This document shows positions 33,519-42,545 of a stretch of DNA of 64,000 bases, piece by piece (the first letter of the stretch is position 1; each line of letters opens with the position of its first letter). This stretch comes from JAOBAU01 sp034667465 (GTDB taxonomy: Bacteria > Acidobacteriota > Thermoanaerobaculia > Gp7-AA8). The notes under the pieces were generated by a model, which was not told the DNA's origin, searched no databases, and saw only the letters and a program-made list of their open reading frames with translations. Made by a program: the position numbers and the translations under genes. The stretch covers positions 434,001-498,000 of the forward strand of contig JAXDJV010000002.1 in the NCBI GenBank assembly GCA_034667465.1. The letters run 5' to 3'.

Positions 33519-35555
33519 ATGACTCGACTTCTCGACCAAATCGACACCCCGGCCGACGTGCGCAAGCTCGATCGCAAACAGTTGCCGCAACTTGCGCAGG
33601 AAATCCGCGAAACGATCATCGACACGGTTTCGAAGATCGGTGGCCATTTCGGCGGCAATCTCGGCGTCGTCGAGCTGACGCTCGCGCTCCATTACGCGTT
33701 CGACACGCCGCGCGACCAGATCGTCTTCGACACCGGTCATCAGACCTATCCGCACAAACTGATCACCGGCCGCCGTGAGACGTTCCCGACCATTCGCCAG
33801 CACGAGGGCATCTCCGGTTTCTGCAAACGCGAAGAGTCGGAGTACGACGTCTTCAACGCCGGGCACGCATCGACCTCCATCTCTGCCGCGCTCGGGATCG
33901 CCGTGGCGCGCGACCTGCGCAAAGAGAATTACCGCGTCGTTGCCGTCATCGGCGACGGTGCGCTTTCCGGCGGTCTCGCGCTCGAAGGATTGAACCAGGC
34001 CGGCCATCTGAAGCGCAAGCTGATGATCGTTCTGAACGACAACGACATGTCGATCTCGACGAACGTCGGGGCGATGTCGGGCTACCTGAACTCGATCATC
34101 AAAGGTCAGCGCTACAACCAGATGAAGGACCTCGCCAAGGGCGTGATGGATCGCATCCCGCTCGTCGGCGGGAAGCTCCACGGACTCGCGCACGACATGG
34201 AGCAGGTCCTCAAAAACATGGTCGTTCCGGGCACGCTGTTCGAAGAGCTCGGATTCCGTTACCTCGGTCCGTACGACGGTCACGACCTCGACTTCCTCCT
34301 CAACCTCTTCGAAGAGAACCGCGACTACAACGGTCCGCTGCTCATCCACGTCATCACCAAAAAAGGCCTCGGCTACAAGCCGGCCGAAGACAAACCGATC
34401 TGGTCGCACGGCGTCTCGCCGTTCGATCGCGCATCCGGCGAAGTGAAGAAGTCGGACAAGCCCGCGCCGCCGTCGTACACCGCGGTCTTCTCCGAAACGC
34501 TGATCGAGCTTGCGAAGCGCGATCCGAAGATCGTCGCCATCACCGCGGCAATGCCTGACGGCACAGGCCTCGACAAGTTCGCGAAGGTGCTGCCGGAGCG
34601 GATGTTCGACGTCGGCATCGCGGAAGAGCACGCCGTCACGTTCTCCGGCGGTATGGCGACGCAGGGGATGAAGCCGATCGCCGCGATCTACTCGACGTTC
34701 CTGCAGCGCGCATTCGATCAGGTGTTCCACGACGTGGCGATCATGGATCTACCGGTCGTCTTCGCTCTCGATCGCGGCGGCATCGCCGGCGCCGACGGTC
34801 CGACGCATCACGGCATCTATGACATGGCGTATCTCCGCGTCTTCCCGAACATGATCTGCATGGCGCCGAAGGACGAGAACGAGCTTCGTCACATGCTGAA
34901 GACGTCGTTCGAGACCGGCCATCCGACGTCGCTGCGTTATCCGCGCGGCAACGGCTACGGCGTCGAAATGGACGCGGAGCTGCAGTCGCTGCCGATCGGC
35001 AAAGGCGAAGTGCTGCGCGATCCCGCGAACCCCCAGGCAACGATCTTCGCGATCGGCAACGAAGTGTGGCCGGCCATGCAGGCCGCCGAACTGCTCGCGA
35101 AAGAAGAGATCGAAGTCGCTGTCGTCAACGCGCGATTCATCAAGCCGCTCGATGACGAGCTGATTCGCAGGTACTGCGTCCCCGGCGCAAAGATCGTAAC
35201 TGTCGAAGAAGGATCGCTCGCCGGCGGCTTCGGCTCCGCGGTGATGGAACGCTGCGAAGCGCTCGGCATCACCGGCGTGCAGTTCCACCGCATCGGAATT
35301 CCTGATGAGTATGTGCACCACGGCGCGCAGGATGTGCTCCGCGCGCAGTACGACCTGCACGCGGAAGGGATTGCGAAGCGGTTGCGGGAGTTCGGGGCGC
35401 AGCGCACGGGAACTGTCGGTGAGATGGCGAAAATACTCATCGAGCTTGGAAACCAGATCCCGGAAGAGGACCTGCTGCGAATGCACGCGAAGGGGAAAGA
35501 CTCGGATCACATCGACGAGTTCGTCTACGGTAAGCGTCGCGCTTCCGTGAAGTAA
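33519..35555 (+). CDS. dxs: 1-deoxy-D-xylulose-5-phosphate synthase
   Basis: Thiamine diphosphate enzyme joining pyruvate and glyceraldehyde 3-phosphate, the entry to the MEP isoprenoid pathway. GHQTYPHKLITGR, the ThDP-binding GDGALSGGLALEGLN with LNDNDMSIS, and the transketolase C-terminal half (GIAEEHAVTFSGGMA, DRGGIAGADGPTHHG) are clear. At 678 aa it is about 40 residues longer than most; the extra C-terminal part (RMHAKGKDSDHIDEF, then basic residues) is unlike the usual ending. The stop shares one base with the next ATG. Confidence 0.95.
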   Translation: MTRLLDQIDTPADVRKLDRKQLPQLAQEIRETIIDTVSKIGGHFGGNLGVVELTLALHYAFDTPRDQIVFDTGHQTYPHKLITGRRETFPTIRQHEGISGFCKREESEYDVFNAGHASTSISAALGIAVARDLRKENYRVVAVIGDGALSGGLALEGLNQAGHLKRKLMIVLNDNDMSISTNVGAMSGYLNSIIKGQRYNQMKDLAKGVMDRIPLVGGKLHGLAHDMEQVLKNMVVPGTLFEELGFRYLGPYDGHDLDFLLNLFEENRDYNGPLLIHVITKKGLGYKPAEDKPIWSHGVSPFDRASGEVKKSDKPAPPSYTAVFSETLIELAKRDPKIVAITAAMPDGTGLDKFAKVLPERMFDVGIAEEHAVTFSGGMATQGMKPIAAIYSTFLQRAFDQVFHDVAIMDLPVVFALDRGGIAGADGPTHHGIYDMAYLRVFPNMICMAPKDENELRHMLKTSFETGHPTSLRYPRGNGYGVEMDAELQSLPIGKGEVLRDPANPQATIFAIGNEVWPAMQAAELLAKEEIEVAVVNARFIKPLDDELIRRYCVPGAKIVTVEEGSLAGGFGSAVMERCEALGITGVQFHRIGIPDEYVHHGAQDVLRAQYDLHAEGIAKRLREFGAQRTGTVGEMAKILIELGNQIPEEDLLRMHAKGKDSDHIDEFVYGKRRASVK

Positions 35556-35953
35556 TGACGACGTACTTCGCCGACAGCTGGTTCTTCATCGCGCTGATCG
35601 ATCGTCAGGATGCTCACCACCGTCGCGCGATCAGGCTTGCAGAGGCAACGGAGTTTTTCGTGACCTCCGACGCTGTGCTCACGGAGGTTCTGAACTATTT
35701 CTGTGACCATGGCACGCGCAGTCGCCTGGCCGCCGTCGAAGCTGTTCGGCGAGCGCTCCGGCAATTCAGTGTAGTCAGCACTGATCGCGCGCTTTTCAAA
35801 CGCGCAGTCGACCGCTATGCAGCGCGCCCCGACAAGCAGTTTTCCCTCACCGACTGCATCTCGATGGTCCTGATGGAAGATCTCGGCATCACCCACGTCC
35901 TGACCAACGACCATCACTTCGTGCAGGCCGGCTTCACCATCGTCAACGAATGA
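35555..35953 (+). CDS. PIN-domain protein (VapC-like ribonuclease) without visible antitoxin
   Basis: 132-aa PIN fold with the expected acidic active site: D7 in FADSWFF, E44 in VLTEVLN, D100 in FSLTDCIS and D119 in VLTNDHHF. Such proteins cut RNA and are usually toxins paired with a small DNA-binding antitoxin. Here no antitoxin frame exists: the ATG shares a base with the dxs stop (TAATG) and the stop overlaps tlyA by four bases. The tight fit in an isoprenoid/rRNA operon suggests a housekeeping nuclease or a captured toxin. Confidence 0.88.
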   Translation: MTTYFADSWFFIALIDRQDAHHRRAIRLAEATEFFVTSDAVLTEVLNYFCDHGTRSRLAAVEAVRRALRQFSVVSTDRALFKRAVDRYAARPDKQFSLTDCISMVLMEDLGITHVLTNDHHFVQAGFTIVNE

Positions 35954-36720
35954 AGAAGCAGCGGCTCGACGTCGCCCTCGTCGAGCGCGGGCTCGTCGAC
36001 TCCCGCGCGAAGGCGCAGTCGCTGATCATGGCGCGGCGCATTCTCGTCAACGGTCAACACGTTGACAAAGCGGGAGCGAACGTCATCGCTGACGACGTTC
36101 TCGCGATCGAAGAGCTCGAGCACCCGTGGGTCGGGCGAGGCGGAATGAAGCTCGCCCATGCGCTGCGCGAATTCGGGATCGTCGTTGCGGGCAAAACGTG
36201 CGCGGACATCGGCGCGTCGACCGGCGGGTTCACCGACGTGCTGCTGAAGAGCGGCGCGGCGAAGGTCTACGCGATCGACGTCGGTCACGGACAGCTCGAT
36301 CAGTCGATCCGCGAACATCCGCGGGTCGTGAATCGCGAGAAGGTGAACGCGCGCTATCTCACCGCGGAGAGCTTCGACGATCGGATCGAGTTCGTCTGCA
36401 TCGACGTCTCATTCATCTCGCTGAAGCTGATCCTTCCCGCGGTCGCGAAGTTTCTTCACGGCGAGCTCGTCGCGCTCATCAAGCCGCAGTTCGAAGTGGG
36501 GAAGGGCGACGTCGGGAAGGGTGGGATCGTGCGCGATGACGCGAAGCGTTCCGCTGCCGTGGAGTCGGTCGTCACGTTCGCGAGAGAGATTGGTTTTCAG
36601 GTGAAAGGTTTGATCGAGAGTCCGATCAAGGGCGCCGAGGGGAACATCGAGATGCTCATGTACGCAGCGTCAGGTACTCCTGCAGACCTTCCCGCCACGA
36701 CTCCGGTTCCACTCCCGTAA
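35950..36720 (+). CDS. tlyA: TlyA family rRNA methyltransferase / putative hemolysin
   Basis: 256 aa. N-terminal S4 RNA-binding domain (QRLDVALVERGLVDSRAKAQ), then an FtsJ-like SAM domain with ADIGASTGGFTDVLL, IDVGHGQLD, CIDVSFISL and KPQFEVGKG. Family members 2'-O-methylate ribosomal RNA. It ends the xseA-dxs operon. The last 22 codons overlap the 3' end of rfbD on the other strand by 65 bases, so the Pro/Thr tail may be a recent extension. Confidence 0.93.
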   Translation: MKKQRLDVALVERGLVDSRAKAQSLIMARRILVNGQHVDKAGANVIADDVLAIEELEHPWVGRGGMKLAHALREFGIVVAGKTCADIGASTGGFTDVLLKSGAAKVYAIDVGHGQLDQSIREHPRVVNREKVNARYLTAESFDDRIEFVCIDVSFISLKLILPAVAKFLHGELVALIKPQFEVGKGDVGKGGIVRDDAKRSAAVESVVTFAREIGFQVKGLIESPIKGAEGNIEMLMYAASGTPADLPATTPVPLP

Positions 36721-37531
36721 GCCGCGTGTAACGCTCCGTCGACAACACCGAATACGCAGGACGTTTCGCCGGCCGCGGAAACTCCGCGGAGCTTACCGGC
36801 TGCACCGCGATCTCATCGAACGTCCGCTCGCCGAGTCCCGCGATGATCGCGCAGGCGAAGCCGTACCACGACACTTCGCCTTCGTCGGCGTAATGCACGA
36901 TGCCGCGCGCGTCGTCGGACTCCGCGGCGCGCAGCGCAAGGCGGATCAGCGCCTCCGCGAGATGCCGCGTGTACGTCGGACGGCCGCGCTGATCGTTGAC
37001 GACACGCAGCGGGTTCGTTCCCTTCTTCACCTGATTGCGCATCGCTTCGACGAAGTTCGGGCCATGCACGCCGAAGAGCCACGCCGTTCGCACGATGAGA
37101 TGCTTTCGCGCCTGCGCCGCCGCTTCTTCGCCGATCAGTTTCGAGCGGCCGTACGCGGAGAGCGGGTTCGTCGACGCGTTCACTTCATACGGCGTCGTCT
37201 GCGAGCCGTCGAATACGAAATCGGTCGAGATCTGCACGAGGAGCGCATCGACTTCGTTCGCCGCCTGCGCCAGCAGGTCGACCGCCGAGCCGTTGATTGC
37301 GTTCGCCAGCGGCTCATTCGCCTCGGCGTCATCGACTTTCGTGTAGGCCGCGCAGTTGACGATGATCGTCGGCCGCTGCGCGCGAATCAGCTCGCGCACC
37401 GCGGTACCGTCGGTAACATCGAGCTCCGCCTTCGTAACCGGAATGACCGTCTCGCCGCGCAGCTCGAGCGCGTTGCGCAGATCGATCCCGACCATCCCGC
37501 CCGCCCCTGTAATCAACCACCGATGAATCAT
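36656..37531 (-). CDS. rfbD: dTDP-4-dehydrorhamnose reductase
   Basis: 291-aa extended SDR making dTDP-L-rhamnose for surface polysaccharide. GAGGMVGIDL binds NADPH, IVNCAAYTKVDDAE, STDFVFDG and YGRSKLIGEE (catalytic Tyr/Lys) are conserved. Other rml genes are not in the window. The start overlaps the DUF4388 gene by four bases; the 3' end overlaps tlyA. Confidence 0.93.
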   Translation of the reverse strand: MIHRWLITGAGGMVGIDLRNALELRGETVIPVTKAELDVTDGTAVRELIRAQRPTIIVNCAAYTKVDDAEANEPLANAINGSAVDLLAQAANEVDALLVQISTDFVFDGSQTTPYEVNASTNPLSAYGRSKLIGEEAAAQARKHLIVRTAWLFGVHGPNFVEAMRNQVKKGTNPLRVVNDQRGRPTYTRHLAEALIRLALRAAESDDARGIVHYADEGEVSWYGFACAIIAGLGERTFDEIAVQPVSSAEFPRPAKRPAYSVLSTERYTRLTGVEPESWREGLQEYLTLRT

Positions 37532-38298
37532 CGACCGTGTTTTCCCGACTCGGTCTTGATCTGGACGCGGACCGGCTGCCGGATGGCGACGAGCTGCAGC
37601 GCGAAGAAGCCGTAGAGGATGCGCGCGTTGTCGGCGGAGCTGAGCGGTGGCGTGGCGATGAGGTCGACGAGCGGCGTCCGTCCGTCGACGTGCTCGAGAA
37701 GCTCTGCTTCATCGGCGGCGAGCGCGAGATCGACGGCGTCGTTCGTGGTTCGCTCGAGCAGCGTTGTCTTCGTGCCGAGGCGCGAGACGAGGATGCGTGC
37801 ATCCGGCATACGGCGGACGCCCTGCAGAATCGCCTGCGGAATCGGAATCTCGATCTTGATGAACTCGAGATGCTTGTCACGGCCGGGCGTGAAGATCACG
37901 GTGCCGTCCTGCCACGCGAAGAGCGACCAGACGATCTCCTGAATCTGCGCGCGCAGCGCGACGAAGAGATCCTTCGGCTCCAGCGCATGCATCTCGATCA
38001 GCGTGACGCCCTGGCGCTTGCCGGTGGTGCGCATCCGGCGTCCGCTCTCGTCGTACTGATCGCGCGTAAGTTTCCCTTCGCGGAGCAGTTTGTCGCCGAG
38101 CGAGTCGTCGACGCGGTTCGAGGTCGCGAAGATGATCTGGCCGCGATCGAGAAAGACCCGCTTCATCTCGTCGCCGCGGCGGCACTCGATCGTCCCCGGC
38201 ACTTTGTAGCGATGGATCGTGACGAGGATCTCAGGAAGCGGCGTCTGCGCCAGATCGGTCTGGTACAGCGCGACAGCGGAGTGGGGCGGTTCGGTCAC
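37528..38298 (-). CDS. DUF4388 domain protein
   Basis: 256 aa starting with GTG. The N-terminal ~100 residues match the DUF4388/PatA-like N domain (LAQTPLPEILVTIHRYKVPG, FLDRGQIIFATSNRVDDSLG), which often occurs fused to response-regulator or GTPase-related signalling modules in delta-proteobacteria and acidobacteria. The rest is helical with no catalytic motif I recognise. Nine bases after tatA and overlapping rfbD; probably one transcript. Function unknown, likely signalling or polarity. Confidence 0.82.
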   Translation of the reverse strand: MTEPPHSAVALYQTDLAQTPLPEILVTIHRYKVPGTIECRRGDEMKRVFLDRGQIIFATSNRVDDSLGDKLLREGKLTRDQYDESGRRMRTTGKRQGVTLIEMHALEPKDLFVALRAQIQEIVWSLFAWQDGTVIFTPGRDKHLEFIKIEIPIPQAILQGVRRMPDARILVSRLGTKTTLLERTTNDAVDLALAADEAELLEHVDGRTPLVDLIATPPLSSADNARILYGFFALQLVAIRQPVRVQIKTESGKHGR

Positions 38299-38307
38299 GC
38301 CTGAATG

Positions 38308-38481
38308 CTACTGGTTCTTCTTTTCTTCGAGAGCCTTGTCATCGCGGCCGCCCTTGTTCAGGCCATCGCGAAAATTGGCGATGCCTTCCCCGAGACCGCG
38401 GCCGACGGAGGCGAGACGACCGGCGCCGAAGAGCAGGATGACGATGACGAAGATGAGGAGCAGTTCTGGCCAGCCGAGCAT
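38308..38481 (-). CDS. tatA: Sec-independent protein translocase TatA
   Basis: 57-aa TatA. One N-terminal helix (GWPELLLIFVIVILLFGAG) is followed by the hinge and amphipathic helix RLASVGRGLGEGIANFRDG, then a short charged tail. It forms the Tat pore with TatC, not present here. GGAGG lies six bases before the ATG at 38481. It is shorter than many TatA proteins but complete. Confidence 0.93.
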   Translation of the reverse strand: MLGWPELLLIFVIVILLFGAGRLASVGRGLGEGIANFRDGLNKGGRDDKALEEKKNQ

Positions 38482-38616
38482 GGAGCCTCCGAATTCGCGG
38501 CGAAGTATACGTTCGTTCCGCCCCTGATAATAGCGGCAGAGGCCCCTCTCTTCCCGCAACACATTGTTTGACGGGAACGCGGACCGCGCGCTCACTGTTA
38601 CCATCCGCCGCCGCAA

Positions 38617-41043
38617 ATGCTGGATCTCACCGGACTCAACCCACAACAGCGCGACGCCGTCACGCATGGCGACGGGCCGCTTCTCGTCCTCGCAGGCGCC
38701 GGATCGGGGAAGACGCGCGTCATCACTTATCGGATCGCGTATCTGATCGGCGAGCGCGGCGTTCATCCGAACAACATCCTCGCCGTCACGTTCACCAACA
38801 AAGCGGCCGCCGAGATGCTGTCGCGTGTCTCGCACCTCGTGCCCAACATCGGCGCGCGGCCGTGGATCGGGACGTTCCACTCCACTTCGCTCCGGATGCT
38901 TCGCAAGTACGCCGACCGTCTCGGCTACACGAAGTCTTTCGCCGTCTACGACACCGCCGACCAGCTGACGCTCGTTCGCCGCTGCATGCGCGAGCTCAAC
39001 ATCCCCGACGAAGCGTTTCCGCCGCGAACCGTCCTGTCTCGAATCTCCAATGCGAAGAATGAGCTGCAGGGGCCGGCGGAGTACGAAAAGCACAACCTCG
39101 ACTTCTTCGGCGCCCGGATCTCCGAGATCTATCGGATGTATCAGAAGCGCCTGAAAGAGTACGACGCGATGGACTTCGACGATCTGATCGGCAATCACGT
39201 GCTGCTGATCGAGAGAAACGAAGACATCCGCGACGAGATCCACCAGCGCTTTCAACATCTGCTGATCGACGAGTACCAGGATACGAATCGCGCGCAGTAC
39301 CTGCTGATCAAAGCGCTTGCCGGCAAACGCGGAAACATCGTCGCCGTCGGCGATGAAGATCAGTCGATCTACAAGTTCCGCGGCGCCGACATCAACAACA
39401 TCCTCAACTTCGAGAAGGACTTCGAAGGAGCGACGATCATCAAGCTCGAGCAGAACTATCGCTCGACCGGCAACATCCTCGACGCCGCCACCGGCGTCGT
39501 CTCGAACAACATCGCCCGCAAGGGAAAGAAGCTCTTCACCGATTCCGGCAGCGGCGAACCGGTGCGCGTCGTGACGTGCAGCAGCGAGCGCGAGGAAGCG
39601 CAGTTCGTGATCGAGAAGATCACCGGCTTCCGCGCACGCTACAAGCTGACCGATTTCGCGGTGCTGTTCCGGACGAACGCGCAGTCGCGGCCGTTTGAAG
39701 AAGAGTTGCTGCGCGCGAACATCCCGTACTCCGTCGTCGGCGGTGTCAAATTCTACGAGCGCGCCGAGATCAAGGACGTGCTGTCCTTTCTCCGGCTGGC
39801 GGTGCGTCCGCACGACACGCCGTCGATCGAGCGCGTCATCAACGTGCCGTCGCGCGGCATCGGCGATACGACGGTCGCGGCGATCAACGAGCAGGCCGCG
39901 CAGCGTGACGTTTCGCTCTGGACGGTCATCGAAGGGGAGCTGAATTTCCTGCCAGCGCGCGCGTCGAAAGCGGTGAAAGAGTTCCGCGAGATCGTCCATG
40001 ATCTGCAGCGCGCGGTCGCGAATCCGCTGCCGGAGTTTTACGACTATCTGCTGCTGCGCACCGGCTATCGCCGCATGCTCTCCGAATCGCGCGATGTGCA
40101 GGACGAAGCGCGCCTGGAGAACATCGATGAGTTGATGAACTCCGCGCGCGAGTACTGGGAGCAGAACCCGCAGGCATCGCTCGCCGACTATCTCGATTCG
40201 CTGACGCTGATGTCGGATCTCGATCGCTACGAATCGCAGAAAGGCGTCACGCTGATGACGCTTCACGCCGCGAAGGGGCTCGAGTTCAAAGTCGTCTTCC
40301 TCACCGGAATGGAAGAGGGCGTGCTGCCGCATTCGCAGTCGCTCGAGCACAGCGAAGATCTCGAAGAAGAGCGCCGCCTTTGCTACGTCGGCATGACGCG
40401 CGCGCGCGAACAGCTTTACTGCATTCACTGCCTCGAACGGCGACTGCATGGACAGTTCCGCGAACAGAGCCCATCACCGTTCCTGAACGAGATTCCGGAA
40501 GAGGTGCGCGAAGAAGTTCGCCTCGCGCGTGCGAACTTTTACTCGCAGGAACAGCCGGCGTGGCGCGAGCGTCCGCTCGGCAGCGGCGGTGGCGGTTACG
40601 GCGGCGGCTCGAATCGCTACGGTTCGCAGCAGTACGGCAATCGCAGACCGTCATCGCCGCAGCGGCCGCCGATGCAGCAGCAGCGACCTCCGGCGCCGAA
40701 GCCGGCTCCTCCGCCGCCGAAAGTGAACGAGTCGATGAACAGCGTCTTCTCGTTCTTCAAGGATGTCGCGCCTGAAGCGCCGGCGAATCGCGCCGCGGCG
40801 ATCACAAGTGAAGCGCCGCGTCCCGTCCAGTTCGATCCGTCAGCGATTCGTCCCGCGTCGCAGAAGAGCGAGACGCCGCGCGGCGAGTTGAAGCGCGGCG
40901 CGCGCGTTCGTCACGAACAGTTCGGCGACGGAACGATCCTGACGATGGAAGGAAACGGTCCCGACGCGAAGCTGACCGTCTACTTCGATCGCGCCGGCTC
41001 GAAGAAGTTCGTCGCGAAGTACGCGAAGCTCGTCCGCATTTAA
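38617..41043 (+). CDS. UvrD/PcrA-type DNA helicase
   Basis: 808-aa superfamily 1A helicase: Walker A AGAGSGKTRVI, Ia TFTNKAAAEM, II LIDEYQDTNRAQ, III GDEDQSIYKFRGA, IV QNYRSTGNIL, V TLMTLHAAKGLEF, VI YVGMTRAREQL. It unwinds DNA in repair and at stalled RNA polymerase. After the helicase core comes a Gly/Tyr- then Pro/Gln-rich linker (about residues 660-710) and a Tudor-like domain at the end (KRGARVRHEQFGDGTIL, VYFDRAGSKKFVAKYAKL), the part that contacts RNA polymerase in PcrA. Its stop overlaps that of the convergent SDR gene. Confidence 0.94.
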   Translation: MLDLTGLNPQQRDAVTHGDGPLLVLAGAGSGKTRVITYRIAYLIGERGVHPNNILAVTFTNKAAAEMLSRVSHLVPNIGARPWIGTFHSTSLRMLRKYADRLGYTKSFAVYDTADQLTLVRRCMRELNIPDEAFPPRTVLSRISNAKNELQGPAEYEKHNLDFFGARISEIYRMYQKRLKEYDAMDFDDLIGNHVLLIERNEDIRDEIHQRFQHLLIDEYQDTNRAQYLLIKALAGKRGNIVAVGDEDQSIYKFRGADINNILNFEKDFEGATIIKLEQNYRSTGNILDAATGVVSNNIARKGKKLFTDSGSGEPVRVVTCSSEREEAQFVIEKITGFRARYKLTDFAVLFRTNAQSRPFEEELLRANIPYSVVGGVKFYERAEIKDVLSFLRLAVRPHDTPSIERVINVPSRGIGDTTVAAINEQAAQRDVSLWTVIEGELNFLPARASKAVKEFREIVHDLQRAVANPLPEFYDYLLLRTGYRRMLSESRDVQDEARLENIDELMNSAREYWEQNPQASLADYLDSLTLMSDLDRYESQKGVTLMTLHAAKGLEFKVVFLTGMEEGVLPHSQSLEHSEDLEEERRLCYVGMTRAREQLYCIHCLERRLHGQFREQSPSPFLNEIPEEVREEVRLARANFYSQEQPAWRERPLGSGGGGYGGGSNRYGSQQYGNRRPSSPQRPPMQQQRPPAPKPAPPPPKVNESMNSVFSFFKDVAPEAPANRAAAITSEAPRPVQFDPSAIRPASQKSETPRGELKRGARVRHEQFGDGTILTMEGNGPDAKLTVYFDRAGSKKFVAKYAKLVRI

Positions 41044-42026
41044 CGCCGCCGCATCGCGACGATCCCGAGTGCTGCAACGCCGGCCGCGGCGAGCAGCCAG
41101 CCGCGACGCTCGTTCAGCCAGAGCTGAACGCTGTGATCCTGCGAGCGATCGTCGAAGACGCCGTGCGCGCCGGCATCACCGTTCACCGGCTCCCACAGAT
41201 TGTTCGCGCGATTCACATCCTCCGGCTCATCGACCATCTGCGCTTCGTAGCCGTTGTGTGCGAGATAAACGTCGCCGAGTCCGGGAAAGAAGTTGTTGCC
41301 GACGATCGCTTTCGTCGCCGGCCAGCCGACGTTCAGCTCGCGCCGCCTGCTGTACGCGGCGAAGAGAATCGCCTCCGCCGCGACCTCCGGCTGAAAGATC
41401 GGCGGCACCGGTTGCGCTTTGCGCGGCAGCCGGCTTTTCACCCAGCGAAACTGCGGCGTGTTGAGCGCCGGAAGTTGCACCATGCAGACGTGAACGTCGC
41501 TGCCGTCGTGAATCAGTTCCGATCGCAGTGAGTCGTGAAATCCCTGTACGGCATGTTTCGCAGCGCAGTACGCCGACTGCAGCGGAATCCCGCGATACGC
41601 CAGCGCGGAACCGACCTGCACGATCGCACCGCGGTTGCGCGGTTTCATCCGCCGCAACGCGGCCAGCGTTCCCCAGACGATGCCGTGATACGTGACGTCG
41701 GTGACGCGGCGATAGTCGTCGGGCGTCATCTCATCGATCGGCGAGAAGACCGACGCCATGGCGTTGTTGATCCAGATGTCGATCGGTCCGAACGTCTCTT
41801 CGACTTTCGCCGCGGCGGCTTCCATCGCATCGTGATCGCTGACGTCGAGCGGCAGCACGAGCGCTTCGCCGCCATACGCCTCGATCTCGCGCTTCGCTGC
41901 TTCCAGCCCTTCGATCCCGCGCGCGATGAGTCCGACTTTCGCGCGGCGCCTGCCGAACAGCCGCGCCGTTGCGCGGCCGACTCCGGCGGATGCTCCCGTG
42001 ATGACGACGACTTCCTGTTTGTCCAT
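41040..42026 (-). CDS. SDR oxidoreductase with C-terminal membrane anchor
   Basis: 328 aa. SDR core: TGASAGVGRA, NNAMASVFSP, catalytic VGSALAYRG and YCAAKHA. After residue 230 comes the extension PALNTPQFRWVKSRLPRK typical of a distinct SDR subfamily of about 330 aa, and the final helix GWLLAAAGVAALGIVAMRRR is hydrophobic with a positive end, so the protein is probably tail-anchored with its active site in the cytosol. Substrate unknown. The ATG at 42026 is used. Divergent from a small membrane protein gene. Confidence 0.88.
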   Translation of the reverse strand: MDKQEVVVITGASAGVGRATARLFGRRRAKVGLIARGIEGLEAAKREIEAYGGEALVLPLDVSDHDAMEAAAAKVEETFGPIDIWINNAMASVFSPIDEMTPDDYRRVTDVTYHGIVWGTLAALRRMKPRNRGAIVQVGSALAYRGIPLQSAYCAAKHAVQGFHDSLRSELIHDGSDVHVCMVQLPALNTPQFRWVKSRLPRKAQPVPPIFQPEVAAEAILFAAYSRRRELNVGWPATKAIVGNNFFPGLGDVYLAHNGYEAQMVDEPEDVNRANNLWEPVNGDAGAHGVFDDRSQDHSVQLWLNERRGWLLAAAGVAALGIVAMRRR

Positions 42027-42068
42027 GCCGTGAGTGCAGCAAGAGCCGATCCCTTTTATGATCGGTGC

Positions 42069-42545
42069 GTGAACGTCCCGTCGATTCTGCTCTGGGGATT
42101 TGCCGCGACGATCGTGCTGACGACGCTGACGATCGCCGCCCAGTCGCTGTCGCTGACGCGGATCGACATCCCGTTCATTGTCGGAACGATGTTCACGATC
42201 GATCGCGATCGCGCGAAGATCGTCGGTCTCGTCCTGCACCTCGTGAACGGATGGGTCTTCGCGATCGTCTACGCGCTTTTTTTCGAGAACGTCCACATCG
42301 CCACGTGGTGGTTCGGCGGAATGATCGGCGCGGTGCAGGGAGTGTTCGTATCGGTCGTACTGCTGCCGCTGTTGCCCGGCATTCATCCGCGGATGGTTTC
42401 CGATTCACGCGGTCCGGAGCCGACGCGCCTGCTCGAGCCGCCCGGCTTTCTGGCGACGAACTATGGGCGGATGACACCGGTCGCGCTGATCATTGCGCAC
42501 GCGGCGTACGGCGCGGTTCTGGGCGCGTTTTACCTTCCTCGCTGA
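42069..42545 (+). CDS. Small four-helix membrane protein of unknown function
   Basis: 158 aa from GTG at 42069; four predicted helices (ILLWGFAATIVLTTLTIAAQ, LVNGWVFAIVYALFF, MIGAVQGVFVSVVLLPLL, VALIIAHAAYGAVLGAFY). The loop with HPRMVSDSRGPEPTRLLEPPGF is conserved-looking. I do not recognise a family with known function. Its last 56 bases overlap the convergent GH15 gene. Confidence 0.7.
   Translation: MNVPSILLWGFAATIVLTTLTIAAQSLSLTRIDIPFIVGTMFTIDRDRAKIVGLVLHLVNGWVFAIVYALFFENVHIATWWFGGMIGAVQGVFVSVVLLPLLPGIHPRMVSDSRGPEPTRLLEPPGFLATNYGRMTPVALIIAHAAYGAVLGAFYLPR

Noticed and set aside
33480..34730. A 416-codon minus-strand frame opposite dxs
   Set aside because: Low-complexity Arg/Val/Glu-rich translation typical of antisense frames; dxs is unambiguous.
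38308..40449. A 713-codon open frame on the minus strand opposite the helicase gene
   Set aside because: It is antisense to a clearly conserved helicase; only its last 57 codons (TatA) are real. High GC makes long antisense frames common here.
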